Positions 54,712 through 64,000 of a stretch of DNA of 64,000 bases are shown here, piece by piece. Under the pieces are notes generated by a model. That model was not told the origin of the DNA and made no database searches. It saw nothing but the letters and a program-made list of their open reading frames with translations. The position numbers and the translations under genes are program-made. Origin of the DNA: Magnetococcales bacterium (GTDB taxonomy: Bacteria > Pseudomonadota > Magnetococcia > Magnetococcales > JADFWU01). The stretch covers positions 1-64,000 of the forward strand of contig JADFWU010000007.1 of the NCBI GenBank assembly GCA_015234045.1. Direction: 5' to 3'. Every line of letters starts with the position of its first letter. Position 1 is the stretch's first letter.

Positions 54712-57700
54712 ATGACTATTCCCGATAAGAAAACCATAAGAATCCTCTTCATTGATGATGACTCTGAACTGGCTGACCACTTGCGGACAATTCTCATAAA
54801 CCATGGCATTGAGCTTGAACACGCCATTGATGGTACAACCGGTTTATCACGCCTTAAAGAAGAGGCATTTGATGTTGTACTGGTGGACTACTATCTGCCC
54901 GACATTGATGGCCTGCACATCCTGAAAAACATTATGGATGCAGAGGTGGCAATGCCACCATCCATAATGGTGTCCGGCACATCAGCCATTGCAACTGCGG
55001 TGCAATCCTTTCGGCTTGGCGCATCCGAGTTCGTCATGAAAAAGGATCACAACGCACTTTTCAAAGTGCTGCCAACGGTTATTCACCAAGTAGTAGACCA
55101 ACATCGCAACACCGCGCAGGAGCAGTTTAATCACCAACGCAGGAAAATTCAGCGCCGCATCCTGCAACAGGTAGTCGAGGTTCAAAGCCAGTTTATCAGT
55201 GAAACACCGGAATCCATACTGTTCGATAAGTTACTCACCGGTGTCATGCATGTGACTGACTCTCCCTATGGATTTATGGCATCTTTAGAGGAAGATAACG
55301 ATGGCAAATCCTACTTGCGCCCGTTATCAATCAACATACCTGACAGCGATGTACAGGCACACAACTGGTGTGCCCAGCATGAAGATTCTGATATACAATT
55401 CCATAATCTTAATCTGCTTTTCGGCGAACCGATCAAACACCGTTCAAATATCATCTCCAATGATCCTTCCAAACATCCTGCCTGGATGTCTGGACCGCCT
55501 GAAGGACACCCGCCCATTCATAGCTTTGCCGGCTTGCCACTATGGCAAGGTGATTTAATAACCGGTGTCATTGGATTATCCAACCGTGATGGTGGATATG
55601 AGCCTTGGCTGTTAGATGAACTGGCACCTTTGCTGGCAACCTGCGCCCAACTACTGGAATCAAGTCGCTTGGAACAGAAACGACAGCGTGCTTGGCAGCA
55701 ACTGGTCAAAAGTCGGCACTTCTTCGAAACAATTTTGGAAGATTTACCGATTCTAATCTGCCGTTGGAAAACAGATGGCACAATCACCTATGTCAATGAA
55801 TTATATTGTGATTTTTTTGGCAAAACACGTCAGAAATTGATTGGCTCTTCCTTCATACCGATGATTACTGAAGATGACCGAAAGGGTATGCAACAACATA
55901 TTGACAGTCTGATCCACTCTGCCGATACAGAATTTAATGAACACCGGGTAACCAATCACGCAGGAAAAATTTGCTGGCAGAAATGGTTGAACCGGGCGTT
56001 GAAAGACGAGAATGGCCAAGTAAGTGAAATCCAATCCATCGGCATGGATATCACCGAAGAGTACCAACGCAAACAAGAACTAAAAATGACGCGACATGCC
56101 CTTGAGATCAGCCGGGAGGCGACATTCTGGATAGACAAGGAGAGCCGCTTATATGAAGTCAACAGAGCAGCTTGCGATTCCCTAGGATACAACCGATCTG
56201 AACTCATAAAAATGCATGTATATGATATTGATCCACTTTTCCCAAAAGAACGGTGGCCTGCACATTGGCTTGAGGTGATTGATAAAGGCCACATGTGCTT
56301 TGAATCCTTTCATCTCCGTAAAGATGGTTCCACCTTTCCCGTTGAAATCACAGTCAACCACTTTGAGTTTAATGGGGAAAATTATATTTTTGCCCACGCT
56401 ATCGACATCACACGACGAAAAGCGTCCAAAAAAAGAGAAGAGGAAGCCGTAGATGCCTGGGAGCGCACCTTTGACGCTATTTCCGATCCAATAATGATTT
56501 TGGATACAGGCTATAAAATCATTCGTGCCAACCATGCCATGACCCAATTATTGGACCTATCCACTGAGTCAATCATTAGTCAGACTTGCTTCACTCTGAT
56601 GCACGGCACCACAAAACCCGTGGAATCCTGCCCACACAAACAACTTTTGCAGGATGGAAAATGTCATACCGTTGAGATCCATGAGGAGAAGTTGAATGGT
56701 GATTTTCTTATCTCCGTCTCTCCACTCCATGATGCCAATGGACAACTGGCAGGCTCAATCCACATTAGCCGTGACGTGACCAAACAGAAACGCATGGAAG
56801 ATGCCCTCAAGGCAAGTGAAGCTCATTTTCGCCAGTTTTTTGAATCCGCACCTTTGGCATATCAAGCTCTGAACAATACCGGCCACCTGATTTCCATGAA
56901 TCAGGCTTGGCGCGATCTGACCGGTTATAAAATCAAACCCGCCCTGGGCAAGTGGTTTGGCACTCTGTTGATCGAATCGGATAGAAAACGGTTTACCGCG
57001 TTCTTAAACAAACTGCTTCAGGATGAAATGCCAAAACCATTTGAGTGCCGAATGATGACCGCTAGAAAAGAGATGGTCCAAATCAGCATTCAAGTCCGCA
57101 CAATTCATGATACCCAAGGTCAACCCGCCAAAATCCACTGTATTCTGGTTGATTTGACGGCACAAAAAAAACGGGAAGATGAGAATCGAAAAGCCGCCTA
57201 TCAAGCCGGTCTGGCTGAAATGGGCGCTACAGTCCTCCATAATATCGGCAATGCCATCATGAGTATCCAACACCAAGCATCGGTGATGGAACAAGCTGCA
57301 ACGCAGGTACAAAATATCGCAGATCAACTGCGCCAAGTACCAATGGTGGTCACAAAACAGCTCAATACTGGCGGAAAAGCCGACGAAATTCTTGATGTTC
57401 TTATGAGTGTGATATCCGACACATCCGATCAACTTGATCAGATAAGCGGTGGACGCGTCCTACATAATGCTCAAACCATCAACGCAGCAGTTGATCATAT
57501 TGCCGAGATTATCAGAATCCAACAGAGCGCAGCACGTCCTATTGAAATGGCGCATGACTTCAGCCTTGAAGAAATTCTCAATGAAACATTGGCAATCTTC
57601 GGAGATGGCATGAAACGCCGCGATATTATCATCAACCGAGTGGAAGAAGCCGGTCCATTCATGCTGCACCTCCCTCACGGACAGTTATTGCAGTCCCTGA

Positions 57701-58035
57701 TCAATTTGGTCAAAAATAGTGTAGAGGCCATTGCTACACGCAGAGAAAGTGAAACGATCAAAGGCAAAATTCATATATCTGCACTGCGTCCAAAATCTGG
57801 ATGGGTGGAACTCCATGTTGAAGACAACGGTTGTGGCATTCCCAAAGAGGATATAGACCAAATTTTTCGGCATGGATTCACGACAAAGAAAAGCGGTGTT
57901 GGATTCGGCCTTCACTCCACGGCACTATTTATTCAATCAATTGGTGGAACAATCCAGGCAGTCAGTAAAGGCATTAATCAGGGAACTGAATTCATTCTGA
58001 ACATGCCACTGCATTTGAAGGGAACCCGATCATGA
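54712..58035 (+). CDS. Receiver / GAF / multi-PAS histidine kinase
   Basis: This 1107-residue soluble protein has an N-terminal receiver (residues 5-125; acceptor Asp in VLVDYYLPDIDGL). A GAF-like domain (about 150-320; IHSFAGLPLWQGDLITGVIGLSN) follows, then four PAS domains (about 335-820). The kinase core has the phospho-acceptor helix MGATVLHNIGNAIMSI (His near residue 843) and a HATPase ending in VGFGLHSTALFIQSIGG. HNIGNAI is an uncommon H-box form, shared with the kinase at 58906. The stop overlaps the next gene as ATGA. Confidence 0.88.
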   Translation: MTIPDKKTIRILFIDDDSELADHLRTILINHGIELEHAIDGTTGLSRLKEEAFDVVLVDYYLPDIDGLHILKNIMDAEVAMPPSIMVSGTSAIATAVQSFRLGASEFVMKKDHNALFKVLPTVIHQVVDQHRNTAQEQFNHQRRKIQRRILQQVVEVQSQFISETPESILFDKLLTGVMHVTDSPYGFMASLEEDNDGKSYLRPLSINIPDSDVQAHNWCAQHEDSDIQFHNLNLLFGEPIKHRSNIISNDPSKHPAWMSGPPEGHPPIHSFAGLPLWQGDLITGVIGLSNRDGGYEPWLLDELAPLLATCAQLLESSRLEQKRQRAWQQLVKSRHFFETILEDLPILICRWKTDGTITYVNELYCDFFGKTRQKLIGSSFIPMITEDDRKGMQQHIDSLIHSADTEFNEHRVTNHAGKICWQKWLNRALKDENGQVSEIQSIGMDITEEYQRKQELKMTRHALEISREATFWIDKESRLYEVNRAACDSLGYNRSELIKMHVYDIDPLFPKERWPAHWLEVIDKGHMCFESFHLRKDGSTFPVEITVNHFEFNGENYIFAHAIDITRRKASKKREEEAVDAWERTFDAISDPIMILDTGYKIIRANHAMTQLLDLSTESIISQTCFTLMHGTTKPVESCPHKQLLQDGKCHTVEIHEEKLNGDFLISVSPLHDANGQLAGSIHISRDVTKQKRMEDALKASEAHFRQFFESAPLAYQALNNTGHLISMNQAWRDLTGYKIKPALGKWFGTLLIESDRKRFTAFLNKLLQDEMPKPFECRMMTARKEMVQISIQVRTIHDTQGQPAKIHCILVDLTAQKKREDENRKAAYQAGLAEMGATVLHNIGNAIMSIQHQASVMEQAATQVQNIADQLRQVPMVVTKQLNTGGKADEILDVLMSVISDTSDQLDQISGGRVLHNAQTINAAVDHIAEIIRIQQSAARPIEMAHDFSLEEILNETLAIFGDGMKRRDIIINRVEEAGPFMLHLPHGQLLQSLINLVKNSVEAIATRRESETIKGKIHISALRPKSGWVELHVEDNGCGIPKEDIDQIFRHGFTTKKSGVGFGLHSTALFIQSIGGTIQAVSKGINQGTEFILNMPLHLKGTRS

Positions 58036-58904
58036 ACACAAACCATCGTATTTTGGTCATTGATGATGATGCCCAGCTACTGGACACCTATCGGGAAATC
58101 CTTCACCCGCCGGTCAGACAACACTCTCAACTTGAGGATTTTCTTGGCCTCAGTCAGGAACAGAAGACGATTCTGCCTGACTTTGAGATCACCACTGCTG
58201 CACAGGGAGCAGAAGGTGTTGAACTGGTTGAGCATGCACTTGAAGCAGATAAACCTTTTGCTGTGGCTTTTGTGGATGTCCGTATGCCGCCGGGCATTGA
58301 TGGCGTTGAAACAGTAAGACGGATCAGAGAGGTAGACGACAACATCTATATAATCATGGTGACTGCCTACAGTGATCGAAGTGTTGATGAAATGCAATTG
58401 GCCGCACGTCACGATGTGGTTTTGGCACGCAAACCCCTTGGCCATGAAGAGATCATCCAATTGGCTCGCAATGCCTGTAACAGCTGGAACGGCGACCAAA
58501 TACTGAAACAACAGAAAGACGCACTGCACCGTCAAGTGCGTGAAATGTCTGTTACCCGCTGGTATATGGAGAAAATGCTATCTGCCACCAAAGAAGGATT
58601 CTTGATCTGTAGTATGGATGGCACAATCCGTTCTGCCAATAACGCTGCGTGTACACTGTTGGGACATGACATTGAAACGCTTAAACAGACCAATTTTGCA
58701 ACACTGTTCATAGAAACAGACACCCTCCCGCTGTTACAGGAAATTGTCAAAAGCGGCATATCACAAACCGTAAAAAGGCAACCAATCACCAATGGCACAA
58801 CACCTACCAACTCAGCACTGAGTATAACGCCAACACCAATGCGAGATCCTGAACAGCATACCGAACAGGTCATCATGATCACCTTGACCGACAGGATGAT
58901 GTAA
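58032..58904 (+). CDS. Extended receiver domain with PAS domain
   Basis: This 290-residue response regulator has a receiver (1-155) with DDDAQLL acidic pocket, phospho-acceptor Asp in VAFVDVRMPPGIDG and Lys in ARKPLG. About 35 extra residues separate the first helix from strand two, as in three other proteins of this cluster. A PAS domain (about 180-285) follows and there is no DNA-binding output. It probably relays phosphate between the two flanking kinases. Confidence 0.87.
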   Translation: MNTNHRILVIDDDAQLLDTYREILHPPVRQHSQLEDFLGLSQEQKTILPDFEITTAAQGAEGVELVEHALEADKPFAVAFVDVRMPPGIDGVETVRRIREVDDNIYIIMVTAYSDRSVDEMQLAARHDVVLARKPLGHEEIIQLARNACNSWNGDQILKQQKDALHRQVREMSVTRWYMEKMLSATKEGFLICSMDGTIRSANNAACTLLGHDIETLKQTNFATLFIETDTLPLLQEIVKSGISQTVKRQPITNGTTPTNSALSITPTPMRDPEQHTEQVIMITLTDRMM

Positions 58905-58905
58905 C

Positions 58906-60822
58906 ATGAACGCCTCATCGCACCTACCTGAGCAAGACAACCAACGGCTCATTCTGGAGCCTCACCTTCGCCTACTGCTTGGTCTGGCCTTGCTCATATT
59001 GGTGCTTCTACCCATGGTTGTCATGTTTCTGGTGCGTGAAGAGATGACACAACAGGTCATTACTGCCACAGAATCAGAAGCCATCAAAACAGGCCAACAT
59101 CTGGCTTTCATGCTTCTGCCGGATAACAGGGAAATTGGTCATACGGTGGTGAATCAATCAGTACAAAATCAGTTTACTGCCCTGATGGGACAACTTGGAC
59201 TGATTAAAATCAAACTGTTCAGCCCAACGGGCGAAATCATCTACTCCAGCGACCCCACAATCATCGGCACACTCAATACCCACAGCTATTTTTCTCAGTC
59301 GGTGGCCCAAGGAGCAGTCTTTACCAAAATTGTAAGGAAAACAGAACGCAGTGTTGAAAATGAACCTGTTCCCGTCGATGTGGTGGAAACCTATGTTCCT
59401 TTGATGGATGGCGACCGATTTCTGGGCGCATTTGAACTCTATTACGACATGACCCAGTCACTCAGAGAACTGCATAACTACACAGTGCGTTTGATGACTG
59501 GTTTGACCATAGTCTCCATTATGCTTGGCATTGGGCTGTTTATTGTCTGGCGGCAGGCCAGGATTGCGTTGTTACAGCGAGAACACCTGACATCCAAAAT
59601 CAAACAGAGTGAAGAACAGTTCCGCAATATGGCATCCCTGGCACAGGACGCTATCATTTTGGTTGATGATCAGGAGCATATCACCTTCTGGAACCGAGCC
59701 GCTGAAGTCATTTTTGGTTATAGCGCCACCCAGGCCATTAAACACAGATTAAGCACTCTGATCATTCCATCCAACCACCATACCAACATTCAAATAGCCC
59801 TGCTCGACTCTCGGAAAAGAGAGGTCTCTTCCGGCCACACCCTGGAGATAATGACCAAGCACAAAGACGGATCAACACTGCCAACCGAGTTATCCATTGC
59901 CAGTATGAAACGGAATAATACTTGGTACAGCTTATTGATTGCACGAAACATTTCAGAACGACGCAGGATCGAACAACAGAAACAGTTCCTCGCCTATAAT
60001 TCCGGCATAGCAGAGATGAGTATTGTGGTGATGCATAATATCGGCAATGCCATCATGGGTGTACAAAACCGCTCAGAATTTATCCAGCGTCATGCCATAC
60101 CTCTTCGGGAAATCACGCAACTCCTTCAGCAAATGGATGTACTGGCCGAACAAAAGAAAAAAGCCGGCTGGACAGAACATCAACTATTATCAGAGTTGCT
60201 CAAAGTGGTGACTGAAACCGGTGCGTCCCTGTCGGACAGAATCAATCAACAGGTTCTTGACCCTACCCGTGCCATTCTAAGCGGAATAGAGCAGATTACC
60301 GAAGTGCTGCGCGTCCACCATAACGTCACCTCTTCCAGTGAACAGAGTGATTGCTTTGATCCCAAATCATTGTTGTTTGATGCCTTAATGATCCTCGACA
60401 AGTCCCTGCTTAAACTCGGCATTGCTACGCAATTACACCCAACAGAATTACCGGAAGAGGTGCATTTACCCAGAGCACCTTTGATCCATGCGTTCGTCAA
60501 CATCCTGGAACACTGCATTCAATCAATTTCAACCCGTCGTAAAACCGAACCAGAACTGATCGCCGTGATCAAAATCCACAGCCGTATGCTTGAAACACAA
60601 CATATTGAAATTATAATTGAGGACAACGGTACGGACATTCGCCCGGACAAACTAATCAATCTATTTTCCTTTAATCAAACCCGTGGCCTGCATTTGGCCT
60701 CAACATTTGTACAATCAATAGGTGGAAAAATACGCGCCGAACCGCTCAATCCCGGCACCAGTATTATTCTCGAACTCCCCCTGAAAAATGACACTAAACA
60801 AGAGAATAATTGTCAAAAATAA
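58906..60822 (+). CDS. Membrane-bound PAS histidine kinase with HNIGNAI box
   Basis: This 638-residue protein has a membrane helix at about residues 25-45, an extracytoplasmic domain (about 50-190) and a second helix (195-215). A PAS domain (about 235-350) and a kinase core with VVMHNIGNAIMGV (His near 378) follow. The ATP-binding region is short: DNGTDIRP replaces the usual DNGxGI loop, and the G2 glycines are partly missing (TRGLHLASTF). ATP binding may therefore be weak or lost. It lies directly after the receiver-PAS gene. Confidence 0.85.
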   Translation: MNASSHLPEQDNQRLILEPHLRLLLGLALLILVLLPMVVMFLVREEMTQQVITATESEAIKTGQHLAFMLLPDNREIGHTVVNQSVQNQFTALMGQLGLIKIKLFSPTGEIIYSSDPTIIGTLNTHSYFSQSVAQGAVFTKIVRKTERSVENEPVPVDVVETYVPLMDGDRFLGAFELYYDMTQSLRELHNYTVRLMTGLTIVSIMLGIGLFIVWRQARIALLQREHLTSKIKQSEEQFRNMASLAQDAIILVDDQEHITFWNRAAEVIFGYSATQAIKHRLSTLIIPSNHHTNIQIALLDSRKREVSSGHTLEIMTKHKDGSTLPTELSIASMKRNNTWYSLLIARNISERRRIEQQKQFLAYNSGIAEMSIVVMHNIGNAIMGVQNRSEFIQRHAIPLREITQLLQQMDVLAEQKKKAGWTEHQLLSELLKVVTETGASLSDRINQQVLDPTRAILSGIEQITEVLRVHHNVTSSSEQSDCFDPKSLLFDALMILDKSLLKLGIATQLHPTELPEEVHLPRAPLIHAFVNILEHCIQSISTRRKTEPELIAVIKIHSRMLETQHIEIIIEDNGTDIRPDKLINLFSFNQTRGLHLASTFVQSIGGKIRAEPLNPGTSIILELPLKNDTKQENNCQK

Positions 60823-60843
60823 TATATAATAATTAAGATGGGA

Positions 60844-60926
60844 GTCACGCAGTTGAATGAACTTTGTACCTGTCCCTCCCGCAGAAGCGGAAATAACAGG
60901 TATACACTTTGATGCCTGTTTCAACC
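60844..60926. repeat. Palindromic repeat R3, copy 2
   Basis: Its ends match copy 1 (GTCACGCAGTTGAATGAACT and TTGATGCCTGTTTCAACC). The middle has a different sequence but is again palindromic: TACCTGT (60867-60873) pairs with ACAGGTA (60896-60902) around a CCGC-AGAA-GCGG hairpin (60879-60890). It lies between two signalling genes. Confidence 0.65.
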
Positions 60927-60994
60927 GATCACTACATAGCTCCTGTATTTGATCACAAATCATTGGGCGACTGTCTTATGAGGAGACCCAAAAG

Positions 60995-61882
60995 ATGGTC
61001 AACAACAGACAGATATTGGCACTGGACGATGACCCAGAGCTATTGACGATGTATCGGGATGTACTCTCTCCAGCACCACAGGCGCAAAGTCGGCTGCAAT
61101 CGTTTGTGGGCGGGAATCAACCGACATCAACACGCTCAACACCCCTCTTTAACCTGACCACAGCTTCCCAAGGTGAGGAAGGCGTTTTGTCTGTCCGTAA
61201 CGCTTTGGCACGTGACATGCCGTTTGCGGTTGCTTTTATTGATATCCGCATGCCACCGGGTATTGATGGCCTGGAAGCAGCTCGCAGAATTCGTAAACTG
61301 GATGATCGAATCTATCTAATTATTGTCACAGCGTATAGCGATCACAGCGTCGATGCACTCCAAGCAGCAGCAAAACATGACATCATTCTTGTACGTAAAC
61401 CGTTAACCGGCGATGAATTAATACAGTTGGCCCGCAATGCCTGCAACCGCTGGGATCAAGACGAACACCTGAGAAACTCTTTCCAAGAAACAGATAATCG
61501 CATTGAACAGCTGGATACCGTCCGTAATTTTTTCGGTGATGTTCTGGAAGCTCTGCCCGATGGCATCCTGCTCTGTAAACCAAATGGCCACATCCAGTTT
61601 TCAAACCAGCATGCCCTTCAACTTTGTGGCATCAGCGCAGATAGGATCAGACGTATGAGCCTATTCAATCTCATCGCAGCCGAAACAGTGAAACCATTAT
61701 TTAAGAAATTGATTAATAACGAAAAAGTGTATGATCTACCGTTAACCCTCACCAAACCAAATGGTGAGCATGTTCCCATTCTTCTTTCAGGTTCAATAAT
61801 CTGTAGTTTTTCAGGTCATGTTCAATCACTGTTACTGGTTCTACATCCCAATCGGAACCGATGGAAAGGAAACAAATCATGA
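60995..61882 (+). CDS. Extended receiver domain with PAS domain (second copy)
   Basis: This 295-residue protein has a receiver (1-160) with DDDPELL, acceptor Asp in VAFIDIRMPPGIDG and Lys in VRKPL. It has the same long insertion after the first helix as its neighbours. A PAS domain (about 185-285; ALPDGILLCKPNGHIQFSN) follows. No output domain is present. AGGAGA lies before the ATG. It overlaps the next gene as ATGA. Confidence 0.87.
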   Translation: MVNNRQILALDDDPELLTMYRDVLSPAPQAQSRLQSFVGGNQPTSTRSTPLFNLTTASQGEEGVLSVRNALARDMPFAVAFIDIRMPPGIDGLEAARRIRKLDDRIYLIIVTAYSDHSVDALQAAAKHDIILVRKPLTGDELIQLARNACNRWDQDEHLRNSFQETDNRIEQLDTVRNFFGDVLEALPDGILLCKPNGHIQFSNQHALQLCGISADRIRRMSLFNLIAAETVKPLFKKLINNEKVYDLPLTLTKPNGEHVPILLSGSIICSFSGHVQSLLLVLHPNRNRWKGNKS

Positions 61883-62748
61883 CCGAGAACCGACGCCTTC
61901 TTGCCATTGACGATGATTATTCACTTCTGGAAGTGTATCAGGACACCTTCAGACCGGAGAGTTCAACAATCTCCAGCCTACAACACTTCATCGGTGATGA
62001 TTCAATAACTGAATCATCTGAACAGACATATGATCTGTCAACAGCAACCCAGGGCGAAGAGGGTATCGCGCTGGTTCAGAAATCACTTGACCAGGATACC
62101 CCGTTTGCCGCAGCCTTTATTGATATCAGAATGCCGCCAGGCATTGATGGACTGGATACCGCACAGCGTATTCGTGAGTTGGATGATAGAATTTACATCA
62201 TACTTGTCACAGCCTACAGTGATCGCACCATTGCGGAAATTCAGCAGACCATACAACATGATATACTTCTTGCTCATAAACCATTGGCACGTGATGAGAT
62301 ACTACAATTGGCGCACAACGCCTGTCACAGTTGGGAACAGGATGAACGCAATCGCCAACATGTTGCCAGCCTGGAGGAGAAAGCTCAGTCACATGCCCAT
62401 GAGAAGGGCTTTTTGGAACGCATTGTCCGATCATTGAACGAAGGTCTTTTGGTCTGCTCTCTGGATAACAATCTCATTGTCCAGATCAATCCCGCTATTG
62501 CACAAATAAGCGGACACTCTGAAGAACGTCTGCTCGGCATGCCAATTTCTGACCTTTTGCCCGAATTGGCAGCAAACTTTTTACAAAACATGGCACAACA
62601 GGAAGCGAATAACGTTGAGACAACATCCCATTTAATGAACGCTCAAGGAATCGCTTCTCCGGTCTATATTACAGCATCAAAACTTCAGGAAGATTCTGAA
62701 AGTTTATATGGGAATTTCATCATATTAATAATCAAACCCCAGCAATAA
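61879..62748 (+). CDS. Extended receiver domain with PAS domain (third copy)
   Basis: This 289-residue protein is a close paralogue of the preceding one: DDDYSLL, acceptor Asp in AAFIDIRMPPGIDG, Lys in AHKPLARDEILQLAHNAC, and a C-terminal PAS (SLNEGLLVCSLDNNLIVQ). I chose the ATG at 61879, which overlaps the upstream stop as ATGA; a frame start six codons earlier also exists. It is probably part of a phosphorelay leading to the PilZ protein. Confidence 0.86.
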   Translation: MTENRRLLAIDDDYSLLEVYQDTFRPESSTISSLQHFIGDDSITESSEQTYDLSTATQGEEGIALVQKSLDQDTPFAAAFIDIRMPPGIDGLDTAQRIRELDDRIYIILVTAYSDRTIAEIQQTIQHDILLAHKPLARDEILQLAHNACHSWEQDERNRQHVASLEEKAQSHAHEKGFLERIVRSLNEGLLVCSLDNNLIVQINPAIAQISGHSEERLLGMPISDLLPELAANFLQNMAQQEANNVETTSHLMNAQGIASPVYITASKLQEDSESLYGNFIILIIKPQQ

Positions 62749-62785
62749 AACCCTTCACACCAAACATCCTGGGAGTTAAGCTATT

Positions 62786-63523
62786 ATGTCCATATCATCT
62801 ATTAATCGAGACACCACAACAACAAACGCCCATGCGATTGCTGAGATGATCACGTCCTCGGTGGTGGATAACTTTCCTATTCAGATACAACTTGCCAACC
62901 AGGGCATGACCTATATTTCACATTTTCATCTACAACATGATGGTATGGCGGCGCTGATTGAAGGAGAATACATTGATATCGCCGCACTTGATCCACCGGT
63001 TGGCAATGTGCGTATTCTCAAATGTGAAGAGGTGTTAATACAGTTCTATACCACACGCCATGTCATTGAAACCGTAGTCCCTTTTATTGAACGTGTGGAC
63101 CAACATACGCTCAGACTGGGGTTCCCGGACACGGTCTATTACAGCCATCAACGCCGCAGCGCTTACCGTGTGGAGTTCGAATCATCCTGGCCTGTTTCTC
63201 TGAAGATTATCCGACCTTCCGGACTCTCTTTTTTAGGCAAACTGGAAGATATCAGTATCGGCGGCACACTGTTCCACGCCATGGGACCGACCCCACGCAT
63301 TGCCAACAAAGCCCGTGTCACACTGGTGATTGAGTGGCGCGATATGGATATTTTGGTCAAAACAGATGCCATGATGCTCCATCAGTTTAACAAGGCCGGA
63401 GAGCTCTGTTTCCGAGCGCGTTTCATGCCAAAATCACACACTATTGCCCGTACAATTGAAGAACTGGTGGCAGCGGCACAACGGAAACAGATCCAACGAC
63501 GACGACGACTTCTAGGCGATTGA
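62786..63523 (+). CDS. PilZ-domain c-di-GMP-binding protein, YcgR-like
   Basis: This 245-residue protein has an N-terminal YcgR-like beta domain (about 25-110) and a C-terminal PilZ domain with the c-di-GMP motifs RRSAYR (residues about 120-127) and EDISIGG. It lacks a signal peptide. Such proteins brake flagellar motors or regulate surface processes when c-di-GMP rises. It ends the plus-strand signalling run, 37 bases after the last receiver-PAS gene. The basic tail QRRRRLLGD is notable. Confidence 0.88.
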   Translation: MSISSINRDTTTTNAHAIAEMITSSVVDNFPIQIQLANQGMTYISHFHLQHDGMAALIEGEYIDIAALDPPVGNVRILKCEEVLIQFYTTRHVIETVVPFIERVDQHTLRLGFPDTVYYSHQRRSAYRVEFESSWPVSLKIIRPSGLSFLGKLEDISIGGTLFHAMGPTPRIANKARVTLVIEWRDMDILVKTDAMMLHQFNKAGELCFRARFMPKSHTIARTIEELVAAAQRKQIQRRRRLLGD

Positions 63524-63575
63524 TACAGTTACTGTAAAAATTGCTTAGCAGATTTATTGCACGGGTATTTGACCC

Positions 63576-64000
63576 TCACTCCAGTCCAGCCAACGCTTTA
63601 TCCAGAGCAATGGCCATATCCGCATCAAGGCCGTCATTCATTGACACTTCCATGGACTGCACATGTTCACCCATATTCTGAGTCATAGCCTCAACTTCTT
63701 CGGCACCGGGCAACTCAATCATTGGCGCTTCGATGGCATAGCGCCGCCTTTTATTATGGGATTTATGAACGGTCTTTTTTGACGATTGGGAAGATTTGGC
63801 TTTACGCTCTTTAAGGCGTTTTTCCATCAAACGAACGATGGCTTTATGCTTGCCTCTTTTGGCTAATTTCAACGGGGATTTACCGGAACGATCCTTCAGC
63901 AACGGATCAGCCCCCTCAGCCAATAACATGCGTACCACGCCTCCATGACCTTTGCGGGCTGCCTCATGCAAGGCTGTTGATTTTTTTCGAGTCCGAGCAT
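63576..64000 (-). CDS. Ankyrin-repeat protein (partial, N-terminus outside window)
   Basis: The minus-strand frame runs off the right edge. The visible part has two ankyrin repeats (STALHEAARKGHGGVVRMLL and GKSPLKLAKRGKHKAIVRLM), a Lys/Arg-rich linker and an acidic C-terminal tail. Ankyrin repeats mediate protein binding. Upstream repeats are expected beyond the window. Convergent with the PilZ gene, with a 50-base gap. Confidence 0.75.
   Translation of the reverse strand, partial: ARTRKKSTALHEAARKGHGGVVRMLLAEGADPLLKDRSGKSPLKLAKRGKHKAIVRLMEKRLKERKAKSSQSSKKTVHKSHNKRRRYAIEAPMIELPGAEEVEAMTQNMGEHVQSMEVSMNDGLDADMAIALDKALAGLE

Overview
The window reads as a chromosomal segment of a Gram-negative bacterium, most likely a member of the Pseudomonadota. 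Supporting marks are hfq next to hflX, dksA, elbB, an rsmI/lpoA/yraN/dolP-like neighbourhood, heptose biosynthesis genes, and a long chain of receiver, PAS and PilZ signalling proteins. The number of multi-domain sensor kinases and the hemerythrin domain would fit a motile, microaerophilic organism such as one of the Magnetococcales. No magnetosome gene is present, so that placement is a guess.

Layout. 1-7.05 kb (+): a Mrp-type cation/proton antiporter operon with subunits E (partial), F, G, a separate DUF4040/MbhE-like subunit, B, C and three large NuoL/M/N-like subunits, closed by a strong terminator. 7.3-11.2 kb: a divergent DNA-damage-like module. An uncharacterised protein, UmuD and UmuC lie on the minus strand; an XRE repressor and an ImmA/IrrE metallopeptidase lie on the plus strand. 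The shared promoter region carries two identical palindromic sites. 11.2-29.3 kb (-): a cell-surface glycan cluster with four radical SAM proteins, heptose-type sugar enzymes, glycosyltransferases, an asparagine-synthetase-like amidotransferase and membrane proteins. 29.3-36 kb: a large hybrid kinase, an Xaa-Pro peptidase and elbB, flanked by repeats, a MITE-like element and gene remnants (Fic, M24 peptidase). 36-45.4 kb: housekeeping genes (groEL, groES with CIRCE, hflX, hfq, an SDR, miaA, dksA, a glcD-like oxidase, a BON lipoprotein, yraN). 45.4-50.6 kb: rsmI, lpoA-like, metF and an unknown exported protein. 50.7-63.5 kb: a signalling cluster (H-NOX-like/PilZ fusion, receiver-cyclase-hemerythrin protein, free-standing cyclase domain, two unusual kinases, three receiver-PAS proteins, PilZ protein). 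The right edge cuts an ankyrin-repeat gene.

The most notable points are: (1) a possible IrrE/DdrO-like, LexA-independent control circuit for a mutagenic polymerase; (2) the radical-SAM-rich glycan cluster, which includes an unusual protein next to heptose enzymes; (3) a gas-sensing and cyclic-nucleotide cluster built around an H-NOX-like/PilZ fusion and an extended receiver-domain family; (4) three dispersed palindromic repeat families, one of which is a 157-bp MITE-like element with an apparent 3-bp target duplication.
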